Shown: positions 7,783-14,546 of the stretch, one piece after another | How the letters are laid out: each line of letters opens with the position of its first letter | Numbering within the stretch: position 1 is the first letter of the stretch | Assembly (NCBI RefSeq): GCF_036985595.1 | Contig: NZ_BTPU01000054.1 | Coordinates: forward strand, 1-17,997 | Reading direction: 5' to 3' | DNA: 17,997 nucleotides | Source of the DNA: Vallitalea maricola | Lineage (GTDB): Bacteria > Bacillota > Clostridia > Lachnospirales > Vallitaleaceae | Notes under the pieces: generated by a model | Seen by the model: the letters and a program-made list of their open reading frames with translations, nothing else | What the model was told of the DNA's origin: nothing | Database searches by the model: none | Program-made: the position numbers and the translations under genes

Positions 7783-7854
7783 TTATATATACAACTTTTA
7801 TTTTTTAATTTGAAAAATGAATAGTTTATGCTTGTATAAAAGTTGAATATATAA
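7783..7854 (+). repeat. 19-base inverted repeat upstream of jag
   Basis: The arm 7783-7801 is the reverse complement of 7836-7854 with one mismatch (7791/7846), around a 34-base spacer. The arms contain CAACTTTTAT and ATAAAAGTTG. The right arm ends six bases before the AAGGAGG site of jag. No T-run follows, so it is not a simple terminator. It may be a leader hairpin or a pair of protein half-sites. A weak TTGAAA (7810-7815) to TATAAA (7835-7840) promoter with a 19-base gap overlaps it. Confidence 0.5.
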
Positions 7855-7877
7855 AATTTAAGGAGGAAAGTTCTAAA

Positions 7878-8507
7878 ATGAATTTTGTTGAAAAAACAGG
7901 AAAAAGCGTTAATGATGCTATAACTGAGGCATTAATCGAATTGGGGACTACAAGTGACAAAGTTAACATTGAAGTTATCGATAAAGGTGCAACTGGTTTA
8001 CTTGGTTTATTTAGTTCAAAATTAGCTAAAGTTAAAGTTACTAAAAAAATAAATTTATCTGATGTAGCTACTGAGTTTTTAGAAAATATATTTAGGGTAA
8101 TGAATCTAAAAGTTGAAATTGTGGCTCAACTAAACGAGCAGAACTTGGATATTGAGTTGAGTGGTCCAAGCATGGGAGTCCTTATTGGTAAAAGAGGACA
8201 AACACTGGATTCGTTACAATATTTAGTAAGTTTGGTGGTTAATAAGGAATCAGATAAGTATGTAAGAGTTAAATTGGATACAGAGAATTATCGCGAAAGA
8301 AGAAAAGAGACTCTTGAGAATTTAGCTAAGAATTTATCTTATAAAGTAAGAAAAACTAATAGAAAATTTAGCCTAGAGCCTATGAATCCTTATGAAAGAC
8401 GAATAATTCATTCCACATTGCAGAATGATAAATATGTAGATACTCATAGTGAGGGAGAAGAACCATTTAGAAAAGTAGTAATTACACCTAATAATTTCAA
8501 AAAGTAA
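7878..8507 (+). CDS. jag: Jag/KhpB RNA-binding protein (Jag-N, KH, R3H)
   Basis: Jag (KhpB, EloR in streptococci) is a cytoplasmic RNA-binding protein linked to cell elongation and sporulation. The 209 residues show three parts. An N-terminal Jag domain holds VEKTGKSVNDAI and DKGATGLLGLFSSK. A KH domain has GVLIGKRGQTLDSLQYLV, with the GxxG loop at G104-G107. A C-terminal R3H domain has YERRIIH (R174, H178) and ends with VVITPNN. The start follows AAGGAGG. As usual it lies downstream of yidC, here after a 178-base gap containing an inverted repeat. It is followed by a complex hairpin region before mnmE. Confidence 0.94.
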   Translation: MNFVEKTGKSVNDAITEALIELGTTSDKVNIEVIDKGATGLLGLFSSKLAKVKVTKKINLSDVATEFLENIFRVMNLKVEIVAQLNEQNLDIELSGPSMGVLIGKRGQTLDSLQYLVSLVVNKESDKYVRVKLDTENYRERRKETLENLAKNLSYKVRKTNRKFSLEPMNPYERRIIHSTLQNDKYVDTHSEGEEPFRKVVITPNNFKK

Positions 8508-8512
8508 TAAAA

Positions 8513-8551
8513 GGGGGCCTAAGCTCCCGTCTTTATAAAGACCCAAGCTTA
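8513..8551 (+). promoter_or_regulatory. Alternative leader structures upstream of the mnmE terminator
   Basis: GGGGGC (8513-8518) can pair with GCTCCC (8523-8528) around CTAA. Alternatively TAAGCT (8520-8525) pairs with AGCTTA (8546-8551), continuing through the perfect palindrome at 8529-8542 (GTCTTTA/TAAAGAC). The second structure uses bases of both the first hairpin and the terminator's left arm, as an antiterminator would. Confidence 0.4.
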
Positions 8552-8567
8552 CGAGCATGGGTTTTTT
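8541..8567 (+). terminator. Intrinsic terminator between jag and mnmE
   Basis: ACCCA-A-GCT (8541-8549) pairs with AGC-A-TGGGT (8554-8562) around TACG, with one A-A mismatch, and is followed by six T at 8562-8567. It would end the yidC-jag transcript or attenuate entry into mnmE. No clear promoter lies between it and mnmE. Confidence 0.8.
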
Positions 8568-8604
8568 ATCATAATATAGGAAATAAGCAAAAAGGAGATT
8601 TGTT

Positions 8605-9987
8605 ATGGTAAATAATACAATAGCAGCTATATCTACTTCATTATCTGCATCAGGTATAGGTATTATTAGAATAAGTGGAGAAGATGCTATTATCATTGCA
8701 GACAAATTATTTGTTTCAAAAAAGAATAAAAAGTTGATAGAACAAAAAACACATACAATTCATTATGGTAATATAATTGATCCAGAGTCAAATGAAATAA
8801 TTGACGAAGTGCTTGTATCTGTTATGAAAGAGCCTAATACGTATACGAAAGAAAATATAATTGAGATTAATTGTCATGGTGGGGTTATAGTAATGCAAAA
8901 GATACTTCATCTGGTTTTATCAAATGGAGCTAGGTTAGCTGAACCTGGAGAATTTACTAAAAGAGCTTTTTTAAACGGAAGAATGGATTTATCAAGTGCA
9001 GAAGCCGTTATAGATATTATCAATGCAAAAACTGAACTATCTTTGGAAAGTTCTGTTAATCAATTAAAAGGTAATATTTACCGGGAAATAAAGGATATAA
9101 GAAGTAAGCTATTAGAGTTGATAGCACATATAGAAGCATCTATAGATTATCCAGAGTATGATTATGAAGAATTAGGCGAAGATATGGTATTAAATAATCT
9201 TGATGGTATAAAAGAAAAAGTTAGTAAACTGTTAAATTCAGCCGATGATGGTAAAATTATTAGAGAAGGTATTAAAACAGTCATAGTGGGTAAACCCAAT
9301 GTGGGTAAATCTTCTCTTATGAATGCGTTATTAAATGAAGATAGAGCTATTGTAACTGCTGTAGCAGGTACAACTAGAGATGTTCTAGAAGAGTATATGA
9401 ATATAAAAGGTATACCACTTAGAATAATTGATACAGCAGGAATTAGAGAAACAGAAGATATTGTTGAAAAAATTGGAGTTAATAAATCAGAAGAATTGGT
9501 TGAAGAAGCTGATCTGATTATAATGATGTTGGATGCTTCAAGTGATTTGACAGAAGAAGATAGATATATATTTAATCTAATCAAAAATAAAAAAACAATT
9601 GTTTTATTGAATAAGATTGATCTTCCTGTTAGAATAACAGAAGAATTTGTTTATAAGGAAGTTAAGAATACTAGAGTTATATCTACATCGTTGAAAGATA
9701 ATAAAGGCTTAGATGATATCGAAAAGGCTATAAAAGATATGTTCTTAATTGGTGATATCAATTTTAATGATAATTTGTATATTACCAATATACGACATAA
9801 AGTGTCTCTAGAGAATGCAATAGATAGTTTGAATTCTGTTAAGGAATCAATAGAAATGGGTATGCCTGAGGATTGCTGGTCTATTGATCTAAAGAATTCA
9901 TACGATTATCTAGGAGAGATTACAGGAGATAGTGTTAGTGATGATATTATTCATCAAATTTTTAGTCAGTTTTGTTTAGGTAAATAA
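8605..9987 (+). CDS. mnmE: tRNA modification GTPase MnmE
   Basis: MnmE works with MnmG to install the (carboxymethyl)aminomethyl group on U34 of certain tRNAs. The N-terminal folate-binding part begins NNTIAAISTSLSASGIGIIR and includes EINCHGG and PGEFTKRAFLNGRMDL. The inserted G domain has G1 GKPNVGKS (229-236), a TTRD switch, DTAG and NKID. The protein ends FCLGK, the conserved C-x-G-K catalytic tail. All expected motifs are present, and 460 residues is normal. AAAGGAG precedes the ATG. mnmG follows within 60 bases, the usual pairing. The symbol trmE is a synonym. Confidence 0.97.
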   Translation: MVNNTIAAISTSLSASGIGIIRISGEDAIIIADKLFVSKKNKKLIEQKTHTIHYGNIIDPESNEIIDEVLVSVMKEPNTYTKENIIEINCHGGVIVMQKILHLVLSNGARLAEPGEFTKRAFLNGRMDLSSAEAVIDIINAKTELSLESSVNQLKGNIYREIKDIRSKLLELIAHIEASIDYPEYDYEELGEDMVLNNLDGIKEKVSKLLNSADDGKIIREGIKTVIVGKPNVGKSSLMNALLNEDRAIVTAVAGTTRDVLEEYMNIKGIPLRIIDTAGIRETEDIVEKIGVNKSEELVEEADLIIMMLDASSDLTEEDRYIFNLIKNKKTIVLLNKIDLPVRITEEFVYKEVKNTRVISTSLKDNKGLDDIEKAIKDMFLIGDINFNDNLYITNIRHKVSLENAIDSLNSVKESIEMGMPEDCWSIDLKNSYDYLGEITGDSVSDDIIHQIFSQFCLGK

Positions 9988-10046
9988 GTTTAATTTATCC
10001 TGATAGCCTTGATGGACTAGAGTTAATGTAAAAGGAGTTAATGTAT

Positions 10047-11936
10047 ATGAGTTATATTGAAGGAAATTACGATGTAGCTGTTATAGGTGCTGGACATGCA
10101 GGTTGTGAAGCTGCTTTAGCTGCTGCCAGATTAGGCCTTGAAACAGTTATATTCTCGGTAAGTTTAGATAGTATAGCCATGATGCCATGTAATCCTAGTA
10201 TAGGAGGAACATCAAAAGGTCATCTAGTTCGTGAAATAGATGCTCTAGGTGGTGAAATGGGTAAAAATATTGATAAAACGTATTTACAATCAAGGATGTT
10301 GAATACTGGTAAAGGTCCTGCAGTTCATTCTCTAAGAGCTCAAGCAGACAAATTTACCTATTCTAAGGAAATGAAAATAATCTTAGAAAACACTTCACAT
10401 TTAACTATAAAACAAAGTGAAGTAACTGATATAATAGCTGAAGATGGTAAAATTACAGGGGTAAAAACTATTTCTGGCGCTGTATATAATAGTAAAACAG
10501 TAATAATTGCTAGTGGAACTTATCTCAAGGCACGTTGTATATATGGAGAGGTTAGTATTAATAGTGGTCCTAATGGTCTGCTTGCAGCTAATCATCTTAC
10601 TGATAGTTTGAAAAATTTAGGAATTGAGATGTATAGATTCAAAACTGGTACTCCTTCAAGAATTGACAAGAGTACAGTTGATTTTAATAAAATGGATGAA
10701 CAAAAAGGTGACAATAGAATTGTTCCATTCTCATTCATGAATACAGAAGAGGAAATTAAAAGAAACCAAATATCATGCTGGTTAACTTATACTAATGCAG
10801 ATACTCATAGTATCATTAAGAAAAATCTTGATAGATCACCTCTTTATAGCGGAGTTATTGAGGGTACGGGTCCAAGATATTGCCCTTCCATAGAAGATAA
10901 AGTTGTTAGATTCCAGGATAAAGAGAGACATCAAGTTTTTTTAGAGCCAGAAGGTGAATATACTAATGAGATGTATGTTCAAGGAATGTCAAGTTCACTT
11001 CCAGAAGATGTTCAGAGAGATATGTTAAGAACTCTTCCAGGTTTAGAAAAATGCGTAATCATGCGACCAGGTTATGCTATTGAATATGATTGTATCAATC
11101 CTTTACAGTTAAATTCTACACTTGAGTTCAAGAATATCTCGGGTCTATATAGTGCGGGACAGTTCAATGGAAGTTCAGGATACGAAGAAGCAGCGGCTCA
11201 AGGACTTATAGCTGGTATTAATGCAAGTATGAAGATATTAGGAAAAGAACAGATAGTGTTAGACAGGTCTGATGCTTATATAGGAGTTCTTATTGATGAT
11301 TTGGTTACGAAAGGTACTAATGAACCTTATAGAATGATGACATCAAGAGCCGAGTATAGATTATTATTAAGACAAGATAATGCAGATATTAGGTTATCAT
11401 CAATAGGTAATAAAGTAGGCTTAATCTCTGATGAAAGACATAATAATGTGAAAGAAAAAGAAAAGAAGATAGATGAAGAAATAAATAGATTAAAAAATAC
11501 TACAGTAGGTGCTAATAAAGAGGTTAATGGCTTTTTAGAAAAGTATAATAGCTCTACATTACGTTCTGGTAGTACATTAGCTGAGTTACTTAGACGTCCA
11601 GAACTTAATTACGATGTCTTAGGAGAAATTGATAAGAGTAGACCAGAACTTAAATCAGATGTAATAGAACAAGTTAATATTTCTCTTAAGTATGAGGGAT
11701 ATATAAGTCGTCAACAGAAACAAGTAGCACAATTCAAGAAATTAGAGAAAAAATATCTGCCAGATAATTTGAATTATGAAGACATAAAAGGTCTTAGAAT
11801 AGAGGCTATGCAAAAACTTAATAGTGTCAAACCAAGGTCTATAGGTCAAGCGTCTCGTATATCAGGTGTGTCACCAGCAGATATATCTGTATTATTAGTG
11901 TATCTTGAACAACTAAGAAGAAATTATAATTCTTAG
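10047..11936 (+). CDS. mnmG: tRNA uridine-5-carboxymethylaminomethyl modification enzyme MnmG
   Basis: MnmG (GidA) is the FAD- and NADH-dependent partner of MnmE in wobble-uridine modification. The 629-residue protein starts with the dinucleotide-binding motif DVAVIGAGHAGCEAA (GxGxxG at 14-19). It continues with MMPCNPSIGG and GTGPRYCPSIEDK, both diagnostic of the family. Near the middle is GLYSAGQFNGSSGYEEAAAQG, the second FAD-contacting motif. TSRAEYRLLLRQDNAD follows, and the C-terminal helical domain ends near SGVSPADISVLLVYLEQ. I prefer the ATG at 10047, 9 bases after AAAGGAG. An ATG at 10041 is only 3 bases from it. rsmG follows after about 50 bases, so mnmE-mnmG-rsmG looks like one operon. 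Confidence 0.97.
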   Translation: MSYIEGNYDVAVIGAGHAGCEAALAAARLGLETVIFSVSLDSIAMMPCNPSIGGTSKGHLVREIDALGGEMGKNIDKTYLQSRMLNTGKGPAVHSLRAQADKFTYSKEMKIILENTSHLTIKQSEVTDIIAEDGKITGVKTISGAVYNSKTVIIASGTYLKARCIYGEVSINSGPNGLLAANHLTDSLKNLGIEMYRFKTGTPSRIDKSTVDFNKMDEQKGDNRIVPFSFMNTEEEIKRNQISCWLTYTNADTHSIIKKNLDRSPLYSGVIEGTGPRYCPSIEDKVVRFQDKERHQVFLEPEGEYTNEMYVQGMSSSLPEDVQRDMLRTLPGLEKCVIMRPGYAIEYDCINPLQLNSTLEFKNISGLYSAGQFNGSSGYEEAAAQGLIAGINASMKILGKEQIVLDRSDAYIGVLIDDLVTKGTNEPYRMMTSRAEYRLLLRQDNADIRLSSIGNKVGLISDERHNNVKEKEKKIDEEINRLKNTTVGANKEVNGFLEKYNSSTLRSGSTLAELLRRPELNYDVLGEIDKSRPELKSDVIEQVNISLKYEGYISRQQKQVAQFKKLEKKYLPDNLNYEDIKGLRIEAMQKLNSVKPRSIGQASRISGVSPADISVLLVYLEQLRRNYNS

Positions 11937-11985
11937 ATTAATGGATACCTAGAAGCTATAAATAACAATAAGTTAGGATGATGAT

Positions 11986-12705
11986 ATGAGATACAATCAT
12001 ATACTAATAGAAGGTGCAGAAAAATTAGGTTTTAAACTAACAGATAATCAGGTAAAACAATTTGATAAATATTATGAGATGTTGATTGAATGGAATAATA
12101 AAATCAATCTTACTTCTATTGTGGATGAACAAGAAGTTATTATCAAGCATTTTTTAGATAGTATAGCTATAAAAAATGTTATTGACCTAAGTATAAGCAA
12201 CAGCTTGATTGATTTAGGTACAGGGGCAGGATTTCCAGGTATACCCCTCAAGATAGTATATCCTCATCTTAAGGTGACATTGGTTGATTCTCTTAATAAA
12301 AGAATTAATTTTTTGTCAAATGTTATAGATGAACTGTTACTTGATGATGTTGTATGTATTCATTCAAGAGCTGAAGATCTAGGTAATACTGATCTTTATA
12401 GAGAGCAATTTGATATATGTGTATCAAGAGCGGTTGCAGATTTATCTATTCTTAGTGAGTATTGCATTCCATTTGTTAGATGTGAAGGTTATTTTATACC
12501 TTATAAATCTAGTAAATCAAATGATGAGATTGAAATATCTAGAAATGCTATAAGTAAATTAGGAGGATTTTTAGAAGAAACCCAGAATGTTGAAATTCCT
12601 TTTTCTGAGATAGAAAGATCATTTGTTCTTATTAAAAAGGAAAAGATTACGCCTAATAAATATCCAAGAAAAGCTGGTAAACCTAAGAAAAATCCTTTGA
12701 GATAA
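11986..12705 (+). CDS. rsmG: 16S rRNA (guanine-N7) methyltransferase RsmG
   Basis: RsmG (GidB) uses S-adenosylmethionine to methylate a guanine in the 530 loop of 16S rRNA. Loss of it gives low-level streptomycin resistance in several bacteria. The 239-residue protein has YYEMLIEWNNKINLTSI, then HFLDSIA. The SAM-binding loop is LIDLGTGAGFPGIPL (75-85 carries the glycine-rich turn). Further motifs are VDSLNKRINFL, SRAED and CVSRAVADLSILSEY. A lysine-rich tail ends PRKAGKPKKNP, the usual RsmG ending. The ribosome site is modest (AGGATGATGAT before ATG). It is the last gene before the noc promoter region. Confidence 0.95.
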   Translation: MRYNHILIEGAEKLGFKLTDNQVKQFDKYYEMLIEWNNKINLTSIVDEQEVIIKHFLDSIAIKNVIDLSISNSLIDLGTGAGFPGIPLKIVYPHLKVTLVDSLNKRINFLSNVIDELLLDDVVCIHSRAEDLGNTDLYREQFDICVSRAVADLSILSEYCIPFVRCEGYFIPYKSSKSNDEIEISRNAISKLGGFLEETQNVEIPFSEIERSFVLIKKEKITPNKYPRKAGKPKKNPLR

Positions 12706-12710
12706 ATAAT

Positions 12711-12724
12711 ATTTCCTGGGAAAT
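12711..12724. promoter_or_regulatory. Probable Noc-binding site (NBS)
   Basis: ATTTCCTGGGAAAT matches the published B. subtilis Noc-binding sequence ATTTCCCGGGAAAT at 13 of 14 bases. It lies 5 bases after the rsmG stop and 4 bases upstream of the predicted noc -35. The downstream protein carries the four Noc-type specificity residues. It could be a nucleation point for Noc spreading, an autoregulatory operator, or both. As a hairpin it is too short to be a convincing terminator. Confidence 0.7.
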
Positions 12725-12728
12725 AATT

Positions 12729-12756
12729 TTGATTTTGTTAGGATTTTTGATATAAT
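12729..12756 (+). promoter_or_regulatory. Predicted noc promoter
   Basis: TTGATT (12729-12734) and a perfect TATAAT (12751-12756) lie 16 bases apart. The start would be near 12763, leaving a leader of about 250 nt before noc. In that leader only a short palindrome TGTTC-CCT-GAACA (12963-12975) stands out. The rest of 12764-13000 is AT-rich with no convincing gene. Confidence 0.6.
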
Positions 12757-13016
12757 AAGTATAAGATAAAAGAGAGAATAATAATGTTTAATGATTTTCT
12801 ATACATGATATTATTAGCATCATAATTAGTATATTTTGTATGGAATTTCAATGAGTATTAATGTTTGAGAATTATTATAATGATATGTAATAAGATAGAT
12901 TTTAAAATACAATTAGTGTAATTTATTAAAATCAAAATTATATTAGCTCTTAATGCAGAGGGTGTTCCCTGAACATCTTAATATAAATAAATTAACTAAA
13001 GAAGAGAGGAATAGTT

Positions 13017-13817
13017 TTGAGTATGATTAATGAATATAATGTAACCTTCATTTCTGTTAATAATATTAGACCTAATCCATATCAGCCTAGAAGAGTATTC
13101 GATAAATTAATGTTAGATGAATTAGCTAATTCAATTAAAGAATTTGGAATAATGCAGCCTATTAGTGTTAGACGGATTAATGATGAATATTATGAACTTA
13201 TTGCTGGTGAACGAAGATTGAGAGCTAGTAAATTAGCTGGTCTTACTGAGATACCTGCAATTGTCATTGATGTAAATGATAAAGATAGTGCTGTTATAGC
13301 ATTAGTAGAAAACTTACAAAGAGAGAATCTTAATTATATTGAAGAAGCGGAAGGCTATTATAATCTAATTAATGATTATGATTTAACACAGGATGAGGTT
13401 GCTAAACAAGTAGGTAAAAGCCAATCTACCATAGCTAACAAGTTAAGATTACTTAAATTAAGTAATAATGTTAAGAAAGTTTTACTTGATAACAGTTTGT
13501 CTGAAAGACATGCTAGAGCTTTATTAAAATTACCTAATGAAGAGTTACAGCTTAATATTCTTAATAAAGTAGTTGAACAATCTCTGAACGTTAAAAAGAC
13601 TGAAGAGTTAATTGATAGAACATTAAATAGATTAATTGAAGAAGTAAACAAGAAAGATAAAGCAAAGGTAAAAAGATATCTAAAAGATATAAGAATATTT
13701 ACGAATACTATTAAACAGGCTGTTGATATGATGGAGAGTTCAGGTATTGATATTGATTATAAGGTAAAAGAAGTAGATGATTCTTATGAGATCAATATAG
13801 TTATACCTATGAACTAA
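13017..13817 (+). CDS. noc: Nucleoid occlusion protein Noc (ParB-type CTPase), without N-terminal membrane helix
   Basis: Noc is a ParB paralogue that binds NBS sites, spreads along DNA using CTP and blocks division over the nucleoid. The 266 residues include the CTP-binding motifs GERRLRA (64-70) and ENLQREN (98-104). The DNA-binding helix-turn-helix is GKSQSTIANKLRLLKL, followed by SERHARAL. Specificity positions are Q136, K142, K147 and R164, matching the Noc set (Q, K, K, R), not the ParB set (R, T, A, G). The C-terminal dimer domain resembles Noc (TIKQAVDMMESSGI). A TTG start at 13017 has AGAGG 7 bases upstream; ATG at 13023 is the alternative. An in-frame stop at 12993-12995 excludes a longer N-terminus, so the Bacillus-type membrane-targeting helix is absent. 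Confidence 0.93.
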   Translation: MSMINEYNVTFISVNNIRPNPYQPRRVFDKLMLDELANSIKEFGIMQPISVRRINDEYYELIAGERRLRASKLAGLTEIPAIVIDVNDKDSAVIALVENLQRENLNYIEEAEGYYNLINDYDLTQDEVAKQVGKSQSTIANKLRLLKLSNNVKKVLLDNSLSERHARALLKLPNEELQLNILNKVVEQSLNVKKTEELIDRTLNRLIEEVNKKDKAKVKRYLKDIRIFTNTIKQAVDMMESSGIDIDYKVKEVDDSYEINIVIPMN

Positions 13818-13823
13818 TAAGAT

Positions 13824-13957
13824 AAATATGTACATATTTTTTATCTTAAGAAAGTCCTATTTTCTAAGCATATGAAATAGTAATGTTTTCATGCATCAAG
13901 GAAACTTTCCTAACGACTGAAACTTCCTACGGAAGAAGGGGCGTAGCCTCTTTTCTT
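13824..13957 (+). ncRNA. Structured untranslated region after noc, ending in a terminator-like hairpin
   Basis: Several short stems lie between noc and the next gene. They are the palindrome AAATATG-TA-CATATTT (13824-13839), CTATTT/AAATAG (13857-13862 with 13875-13880), CTTCC-TAC-GGAAG (13923-13935) and AAGGGGC-GTA-GCCTCTT (13936-13952). The last is followed by TTCTTG. CTACG (13927-13931) could instead pair with CGTAG (13942-13946), which would break the last two stems. I do not recognise a known riboswitch class. It may simply be the noc 3' end, or a leader for the acetyltransferase gene. Confidence 0.35.
13936..13956 (+). terminator. Probable intrinsic terminator after noc
   Basis: AAGGGGC (13936-13942) pairs with GCCTCTT (13946-13952, one G-T) around GTA, followed by a T-rich tail with one C. 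It lies 119 bases past the noc stop and about 43 before the acetyltransferase ATG. Confidence 0.55.
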
Positions 13958-13998
13958 GTGTGTAATTTATATTTTTGTAATGAAAGGTAGTGTTACTT

Positions 13999-14454
13999 AT
14001 GATTAATGCTATATATATTAATGGTGATAAAAATATTGAAGATGCTATTTTTGTTAGGAACAAGGTTTTTGTGGATGAGCAAAATATTGATTATAATATA
14101 GTTTTCGATGGTGAAGATAAAGAAGCTGTACATGTAGTTGCATATGAAGATAAAAACCCTGTAGGGACAGGTAGAATGGCTATAAAAGACAATCTTTATC
14201 TTATAGGTAGGATTGCTGTATTAAAAGAAAAAAGAGGTAACTATTATGGAGATCTAATAGTTAGAATGCTGATTCAAAAAGCTTTTGATATAGGTGCTGA
14301 TTTTATAGAAGTCCATTCTCAATTACCAGCAGTTAATTTTTATAGAAAGATTGGATTCGAAGAATGTGGAGAAGTGTATCAAGAAGCTGATATTGACCAT
14401 ATTAATATGCGACTTGAAAAAGGTAAAATGAAGAGAAAATGTAATTGTAAATAA
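13999..14454 (+). CDS. GNAT family N-acetyltransferase (YjcF-like)
   Basis: This 151-residue protein looks like a single GNAT domain, which transfers an acetyl group from acetyl-CoA to an amine. Visible features are an N-terminal AIFVRNKVFVDEQNI, GTGRM, the strand IGRIAVLKEKRG leading into the CoA-binding turn, and EVHSQLPAVNFYRKIGFEE, the typical C-terminal signature. The pattern resembles the YjcF/ElaA-like subfamily. The CoA loop reads R-G-N-Y-Y-G rather than the usual R-x-x-G-x-G/A, so cofactor binding may be altered. The substrate cannot be told. I chose the ATG at 13999, 11 bases after AAAGG; a GTG at 13990 is too close to that site. It is followed by a strong terminator shared with the convergent hydrolase gene. 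Confidence 0.85.
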   Translation: MINAIYINGDKNIEDAIFVRNKVFVDEQNIDYNIVFDGEDKEAVHVVAYEDKNPVGTGRMAIKDNLYLIGRIAVLKEKRGNYYGDLIVRMLIQKAFDIGADFIEVHSQLPAVNFYRKIGFEECGEVYQEADIDHINMRLEKGKMKRKCNCK

Positions 14455-14465
14455 TAATATATTAA

Positions 14466-14505
14466 AATTGCCTCCTTAATCAATAGGGAGGCAATTAATA
14501 TTTTT
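14466..14505. terminator. Bidirectional terminator between convergent genes
   Basis: AATTGCCTCC (14466-14475) pairs perfectly with GGAGGCAATT (14487-14496) over ten bases around an 11-base loop. AATATTTTT follows on the plus strand, and a four-T run is read on the minus strand. It sits between the acetyltransferase and hydrolase genes, which point at each other. Confidence 0.9.
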
Positions 14506-14546
14506 AGATTAATATTTAATATATTTTTTATAGAATTACGATTGTA

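Noticed and set aside
9162..9584. A 140-codon open frame antisense to mnmE
   Set aside because: It lies wholly inside a certain mnmE, is rich in Ser, Ile and Leu as antisense frames are here, and has no recognisable domain.
12711..12735. The palindrome after rsmG as an intrinsic terminator
   Set aside because: The usable stem is about five pairs with few T after it; the match to the Noc site explains it better.
12784..12825. A 13-codon open frame (MFNDFLYMILLAS) in the noc leader
   Set aside because: It has only a weak AGAGAG upstream, is very short and has no recognisable features; it is as likely chance in AT-rich DNA.
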